A stretch of 64,000 bases of DNA from JAHBWV01 sp964588385 (GCA_964588385.1 CAZPPG010000006.1:32688-96687); one strand, 5' to 3'; numbered from the stretch's first letter, positions 35,601-44,236 are shown. Notes: generated from the letters alone by a model not told the origin. Numbers and translations: made by a program.

Positions 35601-36551
35601 GTGCGCGTTCATCGCTTCGTGGCGCGCCAGTTCCGCTTCCTGCTTGGCGGCTTCCGCCTGCTGCACCGCGTTCATCGCGGATTGGCGCTGCTCGTCGAGA
35701 TCCGTCAGACGCGACGTCAGCCCATCAAGTCGCTGACGCAGGTCGTCGTACATGTCGAACGCGACCGCGAGCCGCAGGGCATTGAACTCGGCGTCCAACT
35801 CCTTGAACTTCCGTGCCTTGGTCGCCTGTCCGCGCACCAGGCGAAGCCGACGCTCGGTGGACTCCAACTGCTCCCGCGTCAGGGCCAGATTGGCCTGGGC
35901 ACGCTCCAGCTTCCGCTGGGCCTCGATGCGGCGTTGCTTGTACTTGGCTATCCCCGCCGCTTCCTCGAAGATCGTGCGCCGTTCCTGGGGCGAGGCGAGC
36001 AGCATCGCGTCGACCTTGCCCTGCTCAATGATGGAATAGGCATCGGCGCCGACGCCGGTATCAAGGAACAGGTCGCGGATATCCCGAAGCCGGGCCTTCC
36101 GACCATTGATGACGTATTCAGATCCGCCGTCGCGATACAAACGGCGCTCAACCTCAACCACATCCGCGTCGATCGGCAGGATCCGCCGCCGCTGTGTGAC
36201 GGGCGTGGTCTGCACCTGCTGCGCATCCTCGTCCTCGTCGCCATGACGGGACAGATCCAGCTCGACAAGCTCCGCTCCGGGATTGACGACCGGATTCTCA
36301 AAGGTCAATGAGACGCTTGCCAGGCCGGAGGGCTTCCGCCCCACCGAGCCGGCAAAAATCACGTCCATCATCTCCTTGCCGCGGAGCGACTTGCTCGATC
36401 GCTCGCCCAATACCCATTTCACCGCATCAACCACGTTGGACTTGCCGCACCCGTTCGGGCCGACAATTCCCGTGATCGATTGATCAAAGGTGAACTCGGT
36501 TCGGTCCGCGAAGGACTTGAATCCAGCAACAGTGAGCTTCACCAGACGCAT
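32628..36551 (-). CDS. smc: chromosome segregation protein SMC
   Basis: The condensin ATPase that compacts and helps segregate the chromosome. The 1307 residues have an N-terminal Walker A GPNGCGKSN (31-39), Q-loop region KFKELD...and long coiled coils interrupted by a hinge at roughly 500-660. The C-terminal head has the ABC signature LSGGEKTLTAVALL and Walker B SCFCVLDEVDAALD. It is about 100 residues longer than usual because of a Pro/Ala/Glu-rich tail after KVRFDQVG (last ~70 residues), likely disordered. Start ATG with GGAGG eleven bases upstream. scpA and scpB are not in the window. A promoter candidate lies at 36700-36727. Confidence 0.96.
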   Translation of the reverse strand: MRLVKLTVAGFKSFADRTEFTFDQSITGIVGPNGCGKSNVVDAVKWVLGERSSKSLRGKEMMDVIFAGSVGRKPSGLASVSLTFENPVVNPGAELVELDLSRHGDEDEDAQQVQTTPVTQRRRILPIDADVVEVERRLYRDGGSEYVINGRKARLRDIRDLFLDTGVGADAYSIIEQGKVDAMLLASPQERRTIFEEAAGIAKYKQRRIEAQRKLERAQANLALTREQLESTERRLRLVRGQATKARKFKELDAEFNALRLAVAFDMYDDLRQRLDGLTSRLTDLDEQRQSAMNAVQQAEAAKQEAELARHEAMNAHKQLQERLLATEHAHNSAMQRRQMTARALDDARRHADTDAQRIVEVDQNLEGFSRAVAEQSEAVAALSERLAEAERMLSRASETRAAVLEELGDLQREVSQKRAAAANIDRERSSLLAHVQAEGKRIDSLAEQIQRLSTKAGAIEAEHASVASAAQDISRAGEARAARVAELESLLSSHDQTALALSSDRRDLASRVSELEQKFLRLDGRRATLREMVDSREGFADAVKDVLERRASGTGFESVIAPLAELLETDAAHAAAVEAALGTLLQGLVIESVVTAPPSEEIASLRGRVTFLPLAGLPSLEQHRTLPDVSALEPRVTRLRDAIRPARDLPKLSSLLDRILATTYLVTSIDAAMLLATGPLASVAGVRFVTPDGTLIESDGRLTAGPVAAVAGGLLQRQTELAALEVQVAEVAGELERERSSLRGLDAEVASHAERRNELGSAHASESRQLVADRARLERLTADTDRMARERRGLDEEISQIRSREARARHEMDELSAKAEGLSRLHTEQTAAAETAEREASRIRLGAEAAAEQVTSAKVDVGRLGEQLGSARREVSRLSLARDDAERQHRNLLQHLEQARSRITDHERSIAEADRQIQESAAAAVVLRQEAGEANVAIERADTTVREHAGNLGAARQQLSVYERDWNSLEISRRELEVKRETLEERTQEDLSIDLGREYPEYRELMSPGDVLRIDQAEAVSSIEVLRQEIKKLGNVNLDAIEEETQLEGQNENLVRQVADLDTASQRLSDLIVRLNQVSKEQFGAIFGAIQEHFGSQDGMFRRLFGGGRAEVRLMPLVKEINGEKVVTDEVDLLESGIEVVAKPPGKEPRTIDQLSGGEKTLTAVALLMSIFRSKPSCFCVLDEVDAALDEGNVARYCAMIRQFTDRSRFIVITHNKKTMQSADQLYGVTMQERGVSTRVKVRFDQVGAHGELPATPDSENVAPETRPDRRKRNPLKAALAAMREPAAEPVEAQTSEPAAAQHEPM

Positions 36552-36699
36552 CAGGCCGCAACCTCCGTGCTGCTGACGCGATCAGGGAGTCCGACGGCGA
36601 TTCGCGCCGCACGGCAGATGGCGGCTCGGGTTCCACCCGATCCTCCGCCCAGCCCACATCGCGCCCGGGCCCTCGCCCAGAGCATTATGGATCGACCAG

Positions 36700-36727
36700 A
36701 GCATACCAAACCGTTCAGCGATGTCGA
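36700..36727 (-). promoter_or_regulatory. candidate smc promoter
   Basis: Minus-strand TCGACA (36722-36727) and TATGCT (36700-36705) are 16 bases apart, in the 184-base gap between the FlgI-like gene stop and smc. A second -10-like CATAAT lies at 36684-36689. Confidence 0.45.
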
Positions 36728-36735
36728 GTCACACG

Positions 36736-38721
36736 TCACTTTGGCTTCGCCGCCGGCTCGGGGGGCAGGATCGGCACCGGCTTGGGAGGCGCCGCCGGGC
36801 CCACGGGGCGCTCAGCCACCGGCTTGGCCTCCGGGGCGTCGAAGAAGACTGTCTCCGACTCGTCCGCGGCGGTCTCGGGCCGCTCCTCAACCAGAGCCCG
36901 CTGGTTGGCGTCCAGCAACTGAGCCATCAGCTTGTCCCGTTCGGTCGCGAATGCCGCGTTGATCGCGCCCGCAGTCTGGAGTCCGTAGAGGGCTCCGACG
37001 ACCTCGGAGTAGGACAGGTCCAATCCCGGGCGCGGATCCTGCGGAGAGGGACGGCGGCCGAAGAACTCCACCAGATCCGTAAGGTCCGACGGCACGTTTG
37101 TCTGGGTTACCCGGGTAGTCCGGTAGTCGCGATAGTAAATCCGCGGCTCGTTGGAGGACGAGTCGTTCAGCAGCATCAGCCGGTCGGTCCAGATCGACGC
37201 GAACGCTCCTTCGGTCACACGGGGCCCGTCGCCGAACACCACCACCCGCGGGGCCCGCTGCTGCGTCACGTACACGAGCGGGGGTCCGCCCAACACCCTG
37301 TCAAGAGCGAACTTGTCTCCGATCAGCCGTCGCTCCACGCCGTGGATCGTCGCCCCGGACATGACGCGGTAGACCGTGGGCTCGAACGTGCCCGCCTCGG
37401 TGACGACCTTTGTCGACGGGTTTCTCGCAGCCGCGTATGAAAGCTGCTTCTGCTCCGCCCGATCGGCAAGCGTCTCATACGCCGCGACGCGGACCGTCAG
37501 ATCGCTCTCGGTCAGCAGCTCGCGGAGGGCCAGTTCCAGCGTCGGGCCTCCAGAAACCGTCTTCAGCAGACCGATCGCCTCGACGCGAATAGGGGTCGGG
37601 CCGGTGCGAGCCAGCGCCAGAAGGGGCTCGACAACGCGAGCGTCGCCGAGCCAGGCCCCGACGTTCAGCGACGCCATGCGCGGCACGATGTCCGGGTCCT
37701 CATACAGCTCGCGCACAAACGGCAGCGAACGCTCGCCGATCGCGCGAAGGCACCACATCATGTCCTCCGCCATCAGGGGCTCGTTCTTCATGACGCGAAC
37801 GTAACTCTGGGCGTACGCGTCGAGATTCGCCTGATCGATCGGCAGATGCGTCACCAACTGGAGGAAATCCGCGGGCCTCTTGGCGTACTGCGTCGGAACC
37901 GTCAGCGTCACGGAACCCGCTGATCGCCCCCGCGCGGTCTGCCCGTGGTGTGCCGGCGGAAAGCGGGAGTTGATCGCCGAGACAATCGAACGTGCCCGGG
38001 CTCCGGACTCGTTGTCCAGTTGCAGTTCCAGCTTCATCGGGCTGTCCACGAGCCCGCCATCAAGCACACGGCCGACCGCCTGCCCGACGCCCGTCTGCGA
38101 TGTACCGGGATCCACAAACGGATTGACAAAGATGGAGCCCCGTGCCGACGCAAGCTTCTGCGTGCGATACCCGCCCAGCACGGTCGGATCGCCGATCCGC
38201 AGTTCCGTCGTCCACAACATGCCGCCCTCGAGCGAGGTCGCGTTCAGAGCCCGCACGTACACGTCGAAAGCCGCCCCCTCGGGCGAGCCCGGCGGAATCG
38301 CGGCATACACCGTCACCACCGCCGTGTTCGGGTCCGAAAGCAGCTCGCGCGGCGACAATCCCTCAATGTTCGTGCCTGCCGTGGAGTTTCCTCCCTGGCT
38401 GATGCCGCGCAAGCCCAGTTCACGCTCCATCGTGGCCGCCACGCCCGCATCGAGCGCCATCCCACCCGTGCCGTTCAGGCCCACCACAAGGCCCAGCCCT
38501 GAGACGATCACCGGCTGAACGCCGTTGACCGTCACTTCCGAACCGATCGTCCCCCGAAGCGACATCGGCACGTTCCGAACCACCGGCGCGACCGTCCGCG
38601 GCTTGGGGGGCTCCTTCTGCGAGCCGCCGCACGCAGAGAGCGTGGAACCAGCAGCCGCCACCAGAAGAGTGAGCGTGGCGGCAGACGCGATCGAGCGACG
38701 TGACGATGACACCTGCGGCAT
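36736..38721 (-). CDS. lipoprotein with FlgI (flagellar P-ring)-like domain and a helical-repeat region
   Basis: A 661-residue lipoprotein: the signal has TLTLLVAAAGSTLSAC with a lipobox LSAC and a Lys/Pro linker. Residues about 45-310 align by eye with FlgI: VSGLGLVVGLNGTGG corresponds to the GYGLVVGLNGTGD motif, AVVTVYAAIPPGSPEG to the AELPPF..G strand, and LEGGMLWTTEL and ARSIVSAINSRFP follow in FlgI order. After this comes a HEAT-like helical section (PRMASLNVGAWLGD, VEPLLALART, ELLTESDLTVRVAAYETLADR) and a beta-rich part, ending in a Pro/Ala tail. GGAG lies eight bases before the ATG. No other flagellar gene is near. It could be an envelope ring or scaffold protein derived from FlgI. Confidence 0.75.
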   Translation of the reverse strand: MPQVSSSRRSIASAATLTLLVAAAGSTLSACGGSQKEPPKPRTVAPVVRNVPMSLRGTIGSEVTVNGVQPVIVSGLGLVVGLNGTGGMALDAGVAATMERELGLRGISQGGNSTAGTNIEGLSPRELLSDPNTAVVTVYAAIPPGSPEGAAFDVYVRALNATSLEGGMLWTTELRIGDPTVLGGYRTQKLASARGSIFVNPFVDPGTSQTGVGQAVGRVLDGGLVDSPMKLELQLDNESGARARSIVSAINSRFPPAHHGQTARGRSAGSVTLTVPTQYAKRPADFLQLVTHLPIDQANLDAYAQSYVRVMKNEPLMAEDMMWCLRAIGERSLPFVRELYEDPDIVPRMASLNVGAWLGDARVVEPLLALARTGPTPIRVEAIGLLKTVSGGPTLELALRELLTESDLTVRVAAYETLADRAEQKQLSYAAARNPSTKVVTEAGTFEPTVYRVMSGATIHGVERRLIGDKFALDRVLGGPPLVYVTQQRAPRVVVFGDGPRVTEGAFASIWTDRLMLLNDSSSNEPRIYYRDYRTTRVTQTNVPSDLTDLVEFFGRRPSPQDPRPGLDLSYSEVVGALYGLQTAGAINAAFATERDKLMAQLLDANQRALVEERPETAADESETVFFDAPEAKPVAERPVGPAAPPKPVPILPPEPAAKPK

Positions 38722-38826
38722 TCGTTGCTCCGGAGAACCTGCGGGACTCTGATGGAAGGCCCGAACTTTACGGGAGTTGCGGGCCTCGCGTTCCCCACGC
38801 TTGGAAAGTGGGGGGAATGGACCCCA

Positions 38827-38842
38827 GAACCGGATCCGGTTC
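38827..38842. repeat. perfect 16-bp palindrome
   Basis: GAACCGGA followed by its reverse complement TCCGGTTC, about 105 bases upstream of the FlgI-like start codon. A candidate operator in a divergent intergenic region. Confidence 0.5.
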
Positions 38843-39034
38843 AGAATCGCAAAGCTATCCACAATGGGCGGGAGCTCCGGGCGCGTCAGACAGTGGGTGA
38901 GACAACCCATTCGGGCGGTGTGCCGTCGCGAAATACCAAACAGGGTTCGCGCGCAAGTCTCCATATCTCGGGATGTTGGGCGCAACTGACAGGATATTCA
39001 GGGAAGTTCTACCGGATTTTGTGGGCTGACCCCA

Positions 39035-39062
39035 TTGCCAGCACGATCTGTAGTGGTATCCT
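39035..39062 (+). promoter_or_regulatory. candidate dcd promoter
   Basis: TTGCCA (39035-39040) and TATCCT (39057-39062) with a 16-base spacer, 125 bases before the GTG of dcd. It would drive the dcd-HNH-nrdJ run. Confidence 0.5.
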
Positions 39063-39186
39063 GAGCCCCCGCTGAGATCTGGCGGGTTGACCAGACCGGC
39101 AAGGAAAGCCAGGAAACGCCCAATTGGGGGGCGGTTATTTGCTTGATTCGGTGCGGCTGTTTTCGGGATATGAAAGGACTTTGGCA

Positions 39187-39765
39187 GTGGGCGTACTCTC
39201 CGACACGCAGATCCGCGACCGGGTTCGCATCGAGCCCTTCTCAGACGCCCAGAAGCGTCCGGGCCGGATCTCCTTCGGCGTCTCCTCTTATGGATACGAC
39301 GTCCGCGTCGGCACCCGCTTCAAGATCTTCACGCCCACGCCGCGATCCGGTGATATCGCCGTGGTCGACCCGAAGAAGTTCAGCGACGACATGATGGTCG
39401 AGGTGGATGTCGGTCACAAGGCCGAGGGCCAGCAGTACGTGATCATCCCGCCCAACTCGTTCGCGCTCTGCGAGACGGTGGAGTACATCGAGATCCCGCG
39501 CGACATCCTGGTGATCTGCGTCGGCAAGAGCACGTACGCGCGGTGCGGCTTGATTGTGAACGTGACGCCGCTGGAGCCGGAGTGGCGCGGCAAGGTGACG
39601 CTGGAGATCAGCAACACCACGCCGCTGCCGGCGCGGGTGTACGCAAACGAGGGCGTGGCACAGTTGGTCTTTCTCGTCGCGGATCAGGTCTGCAAGACCT
39701 CGTACGCGGACAAGGGCGGGAAGTATCAGGATCAGGGTGGGTTGACGTTGCCGAAGGTGGACTGA
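39187..39765 (+). CDS. dcd: dCTP deaminase
   Basis: Converts dCTP to dUTP on the way to dTTP. The 192 residues contain ISFGVSSYGYDVR, the catalytic segment GKSTYARCGLIVNVTPLEPE and WRGKVTLEISNTTPLPARVY, all typical of Dcd trimers. The GTG at 39187 is preferred because AAAGGA lies eight bases upstream and family members begin with GVLSD; an ATG 63 bases earlier is in frame but adds residues without family similarity. The stop overlaps an ATG of the following HNH frame and the run continues to the ribonucleotide reductase, so this is a deoxynucleotide-supply operon. Confidence 0.95.
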   Translation: MGVLSDTQIRDRVRIEPFSDAQKRPGRISFGVSSYGYDVRVGTRFKIFTPTPRSGDIAVVDPKKFSDDMMVEVDVGHKAEGQQYVIIPPNSFALCETVEYIEIPRDILVICVGKSTYARCGLIVNVTPLEPEWRGKVTLEISNTTPLPARVYANEGVAQLVFLVADQVCKTSYADKGGKYQDQGGLTLPKVD

Positions 39766-39776
39766 TGGGAGAGGCA

Positions 39777-40325
39777 ATGGTGACGCTTTCGGAGCGTCGA
39801 GGAGACAGCGTGCGGGCGAGACGCGGTAAGAGATCGATGGCGAGGGATTCGCACTCACACCTGCGGCCGATCTTGGTCGAAGGCGGTGACCGTACCTTTG
39901 TCGAAACGAGCGTGCAAGAGGCGATCGCCATACAGCGGGACCATTTGCGTGGCATGCTCATGTTTTTCTGGAACGCGAGATGTTTGTATTGCGGTTGCGA
40001 AGTTCGAATTGATTCTCAAGTTCATGCAAGCGTGACCTGTGATCACGTGATTCCGAGAGAGCATGGAGGCGAAGATGTGATTTGGAACCTCGTGCCAGCT
40101 TGCCCGCCGTGTAATTCATCCAGGCGGTCGAAGCAGTTCGAAGCGACGTTGGCAGAGCATGGAAGATCTGAACAGGAAGTCCGCTTCATCTGCAAGCGCC
40201 TCGGTTGGATGAAAGAGCTGTCCGAGTTAATTGAGCCACATCACACAACAGATAACGCAAAGCTAATCCGAAGTGGGCGAGCACGACGCTCTGCCAAGTC
40301 ATGGGACAGGTTGTTCGCAGATTGA
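39777..40325 (+). CDS. HNH endonuclease inserted between dcd and nrdJ
   Basis: A 182-residue nuclease-like protein. The HNH core shows the zinc pair CLYCGCEV, then CDHVIPREHGGEDVIWN with the active-site DH and Asn, and CPPCNSSR as the second zinc pair. An N-terminal basic region (VRARRGKRSM) may contact DNA. The ATG at 39777 has GGGAGAGG immediately upstream; an ATG at 39765 overlaps the dcd stop. Base composition from about 39888 is visibly AT-richer, with more third-position A/T than both neighbours, suggesting later arrival. The nrdJ gene follows after 16 bases. It may be a free-standing homing nuclease or a domesticated one; no intein or intron is visible in nrdJ. Confidence 0.85.
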   Translation: MVTLSERRGDSVRARRGKRSMARDSHSHLRPILVEGGDRTFVETSVQEAIAIQRDHLRGMLMFFWNARCLYCGCEVRIDSQVHASVTCDHVIPREHGGEDVIWNLVPACPPCNSSRRSKQFEATLAEHGRSEQEVRFICKRLGWMKELSELIEPHHTTDNAKLIRSGRARRSAKSWDRLFAD

Positions 40326-40341
40326 GTGATAAGGGCGCCCA

Positions 40342-43300
40342 ATGAAGATCACCCGCAAGTTCACCAAGGACGGAATGGACCCCTTCGACAGCGTGCGCTG
40401 GACGCGCCGGTCGTCGAAGATCTCGAACCCCGACGGCAGCGTCGTCTTCGAGATGAAGGATGCCGAGGTGCCGGAGACCTGGTCGCAGCTCGCGACCGAC
40501 ATCATGGTCTCCAAGTACTTCCGCAAGGCGGGCGTGCCGCAGATGGAGGACCCGTGCGCGGTCCCCGGCGCGGGCGCTGGCGGAAGGTTCAAGAAGGACA
40601 AGGACGGCAAGCTCGTCACCGGTCCCGAGCGCTCGGCGCGCCAGGTGATCCATCGCCTCGCCGGGTGCTGGCGCTACTGGGGCGAGACGCACGGGTACTT
40701 CGACTCCGCGGCTGACGCTCAGGCGTTCTACGACGAACTCGTCTACATGATGGTGCACCAGATGTGCGCCCCCAACTCGCCCCAGTGGTTCAACACGGGG
40801 CTGAACTGGGCGTACGGCATCTCCGGCCCGGCCCAGGGCCACTGCGTCGTGGATCCGAAGACCGGCGAGGTCTCGCTCGCGAGCGATGCCTACACCCACC
40901 CGCAGCCCCACGCGTGCTTCATCCAGAGCGTTGAGGACGATCTCGTCAACCCCGGCGGCATCATGGACCTCTGGGTCCGCGAGGCACGCCTCTTCAAGTA
41001 TGGCTCCGGCACCGGCACCAACTTCAGCCACCTGCGTGGCGAGGGCGAGCCGCTGTCCGGTGGCGGCAAGTCCAGCGGGCTGATGTCCTGGCTCAAGATC
41101 GGCGACCGTGCCGCCAGCGCGATCAAGTCCGGCGGCACTACCCGTCGCGCCGCCAAGATGGTCTGCCTCGACATGGACCACCCGGACATCCAGACTTTCG
41201 TGAACTGGAAGGTCCGCGAGGAGATCAAGGTCGCCGCGCTGGTCGAAGGGATGAAGAAGCTCTCGAAGGAGCGGCAGGAGACGGCCTCGAAGATGGGGCT
41301 GAAGCTCGACTACGACTTCAATGGCGAGGCGTACCAGACCGTCAGCGGCCAGAACTCCAACAACTCCGTGCGCATCCCCGACTCGTTCTTTGAGGCGGTG
41401 GAGAGCGATGGGGAGTGGAAGACGTTCTGGCGGACCAACGGGGACCTGGCCCGGACGTTCAAGGCCCGGGAGTTGTGGGACGACATCGGGTACGCCGCGT
41501 GGCGGTGCGCCGATCCGGGCGTGCAGTTCGACACGACGATCAACGCGTGGCACACGTGCCCGAGCGCGGGGCGGATCAACGCCAGCAATCCGTGCTCGGA
41601 GTACATGTTCCTGGACAACACGGCGTGCAACCTTGCATCGCTGAACGTGCTGAAGTTCTACGATCCGGAGACGCGCAGTTTCGATATCGAGCGATTCGAG
41701 CACGGCATCGACCTCTGGACGATCGTGCTCGAGGTGAGCGTGCTGATGGCGGCGTTCCCGAGCCGCGAGATCGCGGAGTTGAGCTACAAGTACCGCACGC
41801 TGGGCCTGGGCTACGCCAATCTCGGCGCGATGCTGATGCAGGCGGGGATTCCGTATGACAGCGACGAGTCGCGGGCGATCTGTGCGATGCTGTCGGCCGT
41901 GCTCACCGGCCGCTCGTATCGCCAATCCGCGGAGATGGCGGAGCTGCTTGGGGCTTTCCCCGGCTACGAGGCCGACAAGGAGAACATGCTCCGCGTCATG
42001 CGGAACCACCGCCTCGCGGCCCACGGCGAGCCACGCGACAGCGACCGCTACGAGTCGCTGAGCATCACGCCGGTCCCCGTTGATCACGCACTGGTGAAGT
42101 CTGGTCGAGCCGATCGCATCGCCAACGCGCGGACGATCCTCGACCGGGCCACCCGCGCCTGGGACGACGCCGTCGAGTTCGGCGCCAAGCACGGATACCG
42201 CAACGCGCAGACGACGGTCATCGCGCCCACCGGCACCATCGGCCTCGTCATGGATTGCGACACCACCGGCATCGAGCCCGACTTCGCGCTCGTGAAGTTC
42301 AAGAAGCTCGCCGGCGGCGGGTACTTCAAGATCGCCAACGAGTCCGTCAAGCCCGCGCTGGATGCGCTCGGATACACCGCGGCCCAGGTCAAGGACATCA
42401 TGACCTATCTGCTCGGCACGCTCTCGCTCGACGTGCCGATGCCCAAGGGAATCGGGGGAGGCCTCAGCTTCGCGGCATTCCTGAAGACCAAGGGCTTCAG
42501 CGCAGAAGAACTCGCCAAGATCGAGCAGTCGCTTCCCGGCGTCTTCGAGATCGGGCACGCGTTCGGCACCTGGGTTCTCTCAGACGCTGTCCTCAAGGCC
42601 ATCGGTGCGGATCCCGCCAAGGCCCGCGCCGACATGTCCTTCAACGTGCTCAAGAAGCTCGGGCTGAATGACAAGCAGATCGACGAACTCAACCGCATCA
42701 TCTGCGGCACGCAGACCGTCGAGGGCGCGCCGCACCTGAAGAAGGATCACCTGCCCGTCTTCGACTGCGCCAACACGTGCGGCAAGACCGGCAAGCGATT
42801 CATCCACCCGCACGGCCACATCCGCATGATGGCGTCGGCCCAGCCGTTCATCTCGGGCGCGATCTCCAAGACGATCAATCTGCCCAACGAGGCGACGGTC
42901 GACGACATCAAGGAGTGCTACAAGCTCTCTTGGCAGCTCGGACTGAAGGCCAACGCTCTGTATCGCGACGGCTGCAAGCTCAGCCAGCCCCTGAACTCGA
43001 CCTCAGACACCAAGGCCGACGTGGATCTGGAGAGCGAGGTCGATGAGTTGGGGGAGTCCGAAGCCAAAGAAGAGGTCGCGGCGGCGACGGTGGCTGTTGC
43101 ACAGGCGGTTGCGCGGGCTGACGCGCCCGCGGCAGACGCCAAGCAGGTGGAAGTCCAGCATCGCCCGATGCGTCGGCGTCTGCCGGACACGCGCCGCTCA
43201 CTCACCCACAAGTTCAACATCGCCGGCCACGAGGGGTACCTCACCGTCGGGCTGTACGACGACGGCCAGCCGGGCGAGCTGTTCATCACCATGGCCAAGG

Positions 43301-43863
43301 AGGGCTCCACCATTGGCGGCCTGATGGACTCCCTGGGCACCGCAACGAGCGTCGCGCTCCAGTACGGCGTGCCGATCCAGTCACTGGTCAACAAGTTCAC
43401 GCACCAGCGGTTCGAGCCCGCGGGCATGACGACCAACCGCGACATCCCCTTTGCCAAGTCCCTCGTGGATTACATCTTCCGATGGATGGGCATGCAGTTC
43501 GTTGACGGCTATCGCGAGGCCAACGCTCCCAAGCGCGAAGACGGCTCCGTCGCCGATCCTGTCATCGGTCGCATGAAGGAGGACAAGGGCTGGGCGACTT
43601 CGGCCCAGCGTAACGAGAGTCACCGCATCGCGCGAGAATCGATCTCCGTCACGGACTCCTCGTCCAAGTCGAGCAGGACGTCGGGCGACGGACGTGTCCG
43701 CGTGACCATTGAGGAGACAACGGTGATCCACACCGGCACGCTGACCGCGGCTATGGAGAACACCAGCGATGCCCCCCCCTGCGATGTCTGCGGCACGATC
43801 ACGGTTCGCAGCGGCACATGTCACAAGTGTTTGAACTGCGGCAACAGCATGGGGTGCAGTTGA
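40342..43863 (+). CDS. nrdJ: adenosylcobalamin-dependent (class II) ribonucleotide reductase
   Basis: Reduces ribonucleotides to deoxyribonucleotides using vitamin B12, without oxygen. The 1173 residues match the large NrdJ type. Visible motifs are GSGTGTNFSHLRGEGE, SGGTTRRAAKMVCLD, NPCSEYMFLDNTACNLASLN, the conserved APTGTIGLVMDCDTTGIEPD, FDCANTCGKTGKRFI, and a C-terminal zinc-ribbon/redox tail CDVCGTITVRSGTCHKC followed by CLNCGNSMGCS. An Ala/Val/Glu-rich insertion of about 40 residues lies near 900-950. Start ATG, 16 bases after the HNH stop. No cobalamin riboswitch is visible before it. Together with dcd it supplies DNA precursors. Confidence 0.96.
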   Translation: MKITRKFTKDGMDPFDSVRWTRRSSKISNPDGSVVFEMKDAEVPETWSQLATDIMVSKYFRKAGVPQMEDPCAVPGAGAGGRFKKDKDGKLVTGPERSARQVIHRLAGCWRYWGETHGYFDSAADAQAFYDELVYMMVHQMCAPNSPQWFNTGLNWAYGISGPAQGHCVVDPKTGEVSLASDAYTHPQPHACFIQSVEDDLVNPGGIMDLWVREARLFKYGSGTGTNFSHLRGEGEPLSGGGKSSGLMSWLKIGDRAASAIKSGGTTRRAAKMVCLDMDHPDIQTFVNWKVREEIKVAALVEGMKKLSKERQETASKMGLKLDYDFNGEAYQTVSGQNSNNSVRIPDSFFEAVESDGEWKTFWRTNGDLARTFKARELWDDIGYAAWRCADPGVQFDTTINAWHTCPSAGRINASNPCSEYMFLDNTACNLASLNVLKFYDPETRSFDIERFEHGIDLWTIVLEVSVLMAAFPSREIAELSYKYRTLGLGYANLGAMLMQAGIPYDSDESRAICAMLSAVLTGRSYRQSAEMAELLGAFPGYEADKENMLRVMRNHRLAAHGEPRDSDRYESLSITPVPVDHALVKSGRADRIANARTILDRATRAWDDAVEFGAKHGYRNAQTTVIAPTGTIGLVMDCDTTGIEPDFALVKFKKLAGGGYFKIANESVKPALDALGYTAAQVKDIMTYLLGTLSLDVPMPKGIGGGLSFAAFLKTKGFSAEELAKIEQSLPGVFEIGHAFGTWVLSDAVLKAIGADPAKARADMSFNVLKKLGLNDKQIDELNRIICGTQTVEGAPHLKKDHLPVFDCANTCGKTGKRFIHPHGHIRMMASAQPFISGAISKTINLPNEATVDDIKECYKLSWQLGLKANALYRDGCKLSQPLNSTSDTKADVDLESEVDELGESEAKEEVAAATVAVAQAVARADAPAADAKQVEVQHRPMRRRLPDTRRSLTHKFNIAGHEGYLTVGLYDDGQPGELFITMAKEGSTIGGLMDSLGTATSVALQYGVPIQSLVNKFTHQRFEPAGMTTNRDIPFAKSLVDYIFRWMGMQFVDGYREANAPKREDGSVADPVIGRMKEDKGWATSAQRNESHRIARESISVTDSSSKSSRTSGDGRVRVTIEETTVIHTGTLTAAMENTSDAPPCDVCGTITVRSGTCHKCLNCGNSMGCS

Positions 43864-44201
43864 AGGATGGATCGAACGTCGTTCAGTCTCGAGCGGCTCA
43901 CACGCTCCAGACCATCCCGAGCGACGTGAACGGCATGAGTCGGGCAGGATGGAACCGGCCCGGAGAACAGGAGAGGGACTGTCCTTGTTCTCTTTGAACT
44001 CAGACTTCTGACGGAGCAATCGGCAAGGGAGCCCGCAGCCCTGTGCCACGGAGCGTTCGGGCAGAAGCACGCCGCACACGTTCGGGCGGGCCAACGGGCG
44101 ATGGGCCCGCAGCCGAGACGGGACGACAACGGGTGGACGGACCCACCACCAGGACGATGCCAGCGAGGCGCAAACCTCCCGCGGCGAGTCCTGAGCCTCC
44201 C

Positions 44202-44236
44202 AGCCCCCGGGCGTCCATCACGGATGCTCGGGGGCT
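44202..44236 (+). terminator. strong Rho-independent terminator
   Basis: Arms 44202-44216 and 44222-44236 form a 15-pair stem with two G-U pairs and loop ATCAC, followed by TTTGTTT. It probably ends the dcd-HNH-nrdJ transcript, or a small RNA encoded between nrdJ and this point. Confidence 0.8.

Larger units (their letters stand above)
38722..39186. other. 465-base divergent intergenic region
   Basis: Non-coding region between the FlgI-like lipoprotein gene and dcd. It holds a perfect 16-base palindrome at 38827-38842 and the dcd promoter candidate at 39035-39062. Short open frames here have no coding character or ribosome-binding sites. Nothing else recognisable is seen. Confidence 0.4.

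Noticed and set aside
40186..42558. 790-codon open frame antisense to nrdJ
   Set aside because: A shadow of the GC-rich nrdJ codon pattern; low-complexity Arg/Ala/Gly/Leu composition, no ribosome-binding site and no recognisable domain.
43864..44236. Cobalamin riboswitch, RNase P RNA, tmRNA or 6S RNA in the gap after nrdJ
   Set aside because: Looked for the conserved boxes of each by eye; none matched well enough to call.
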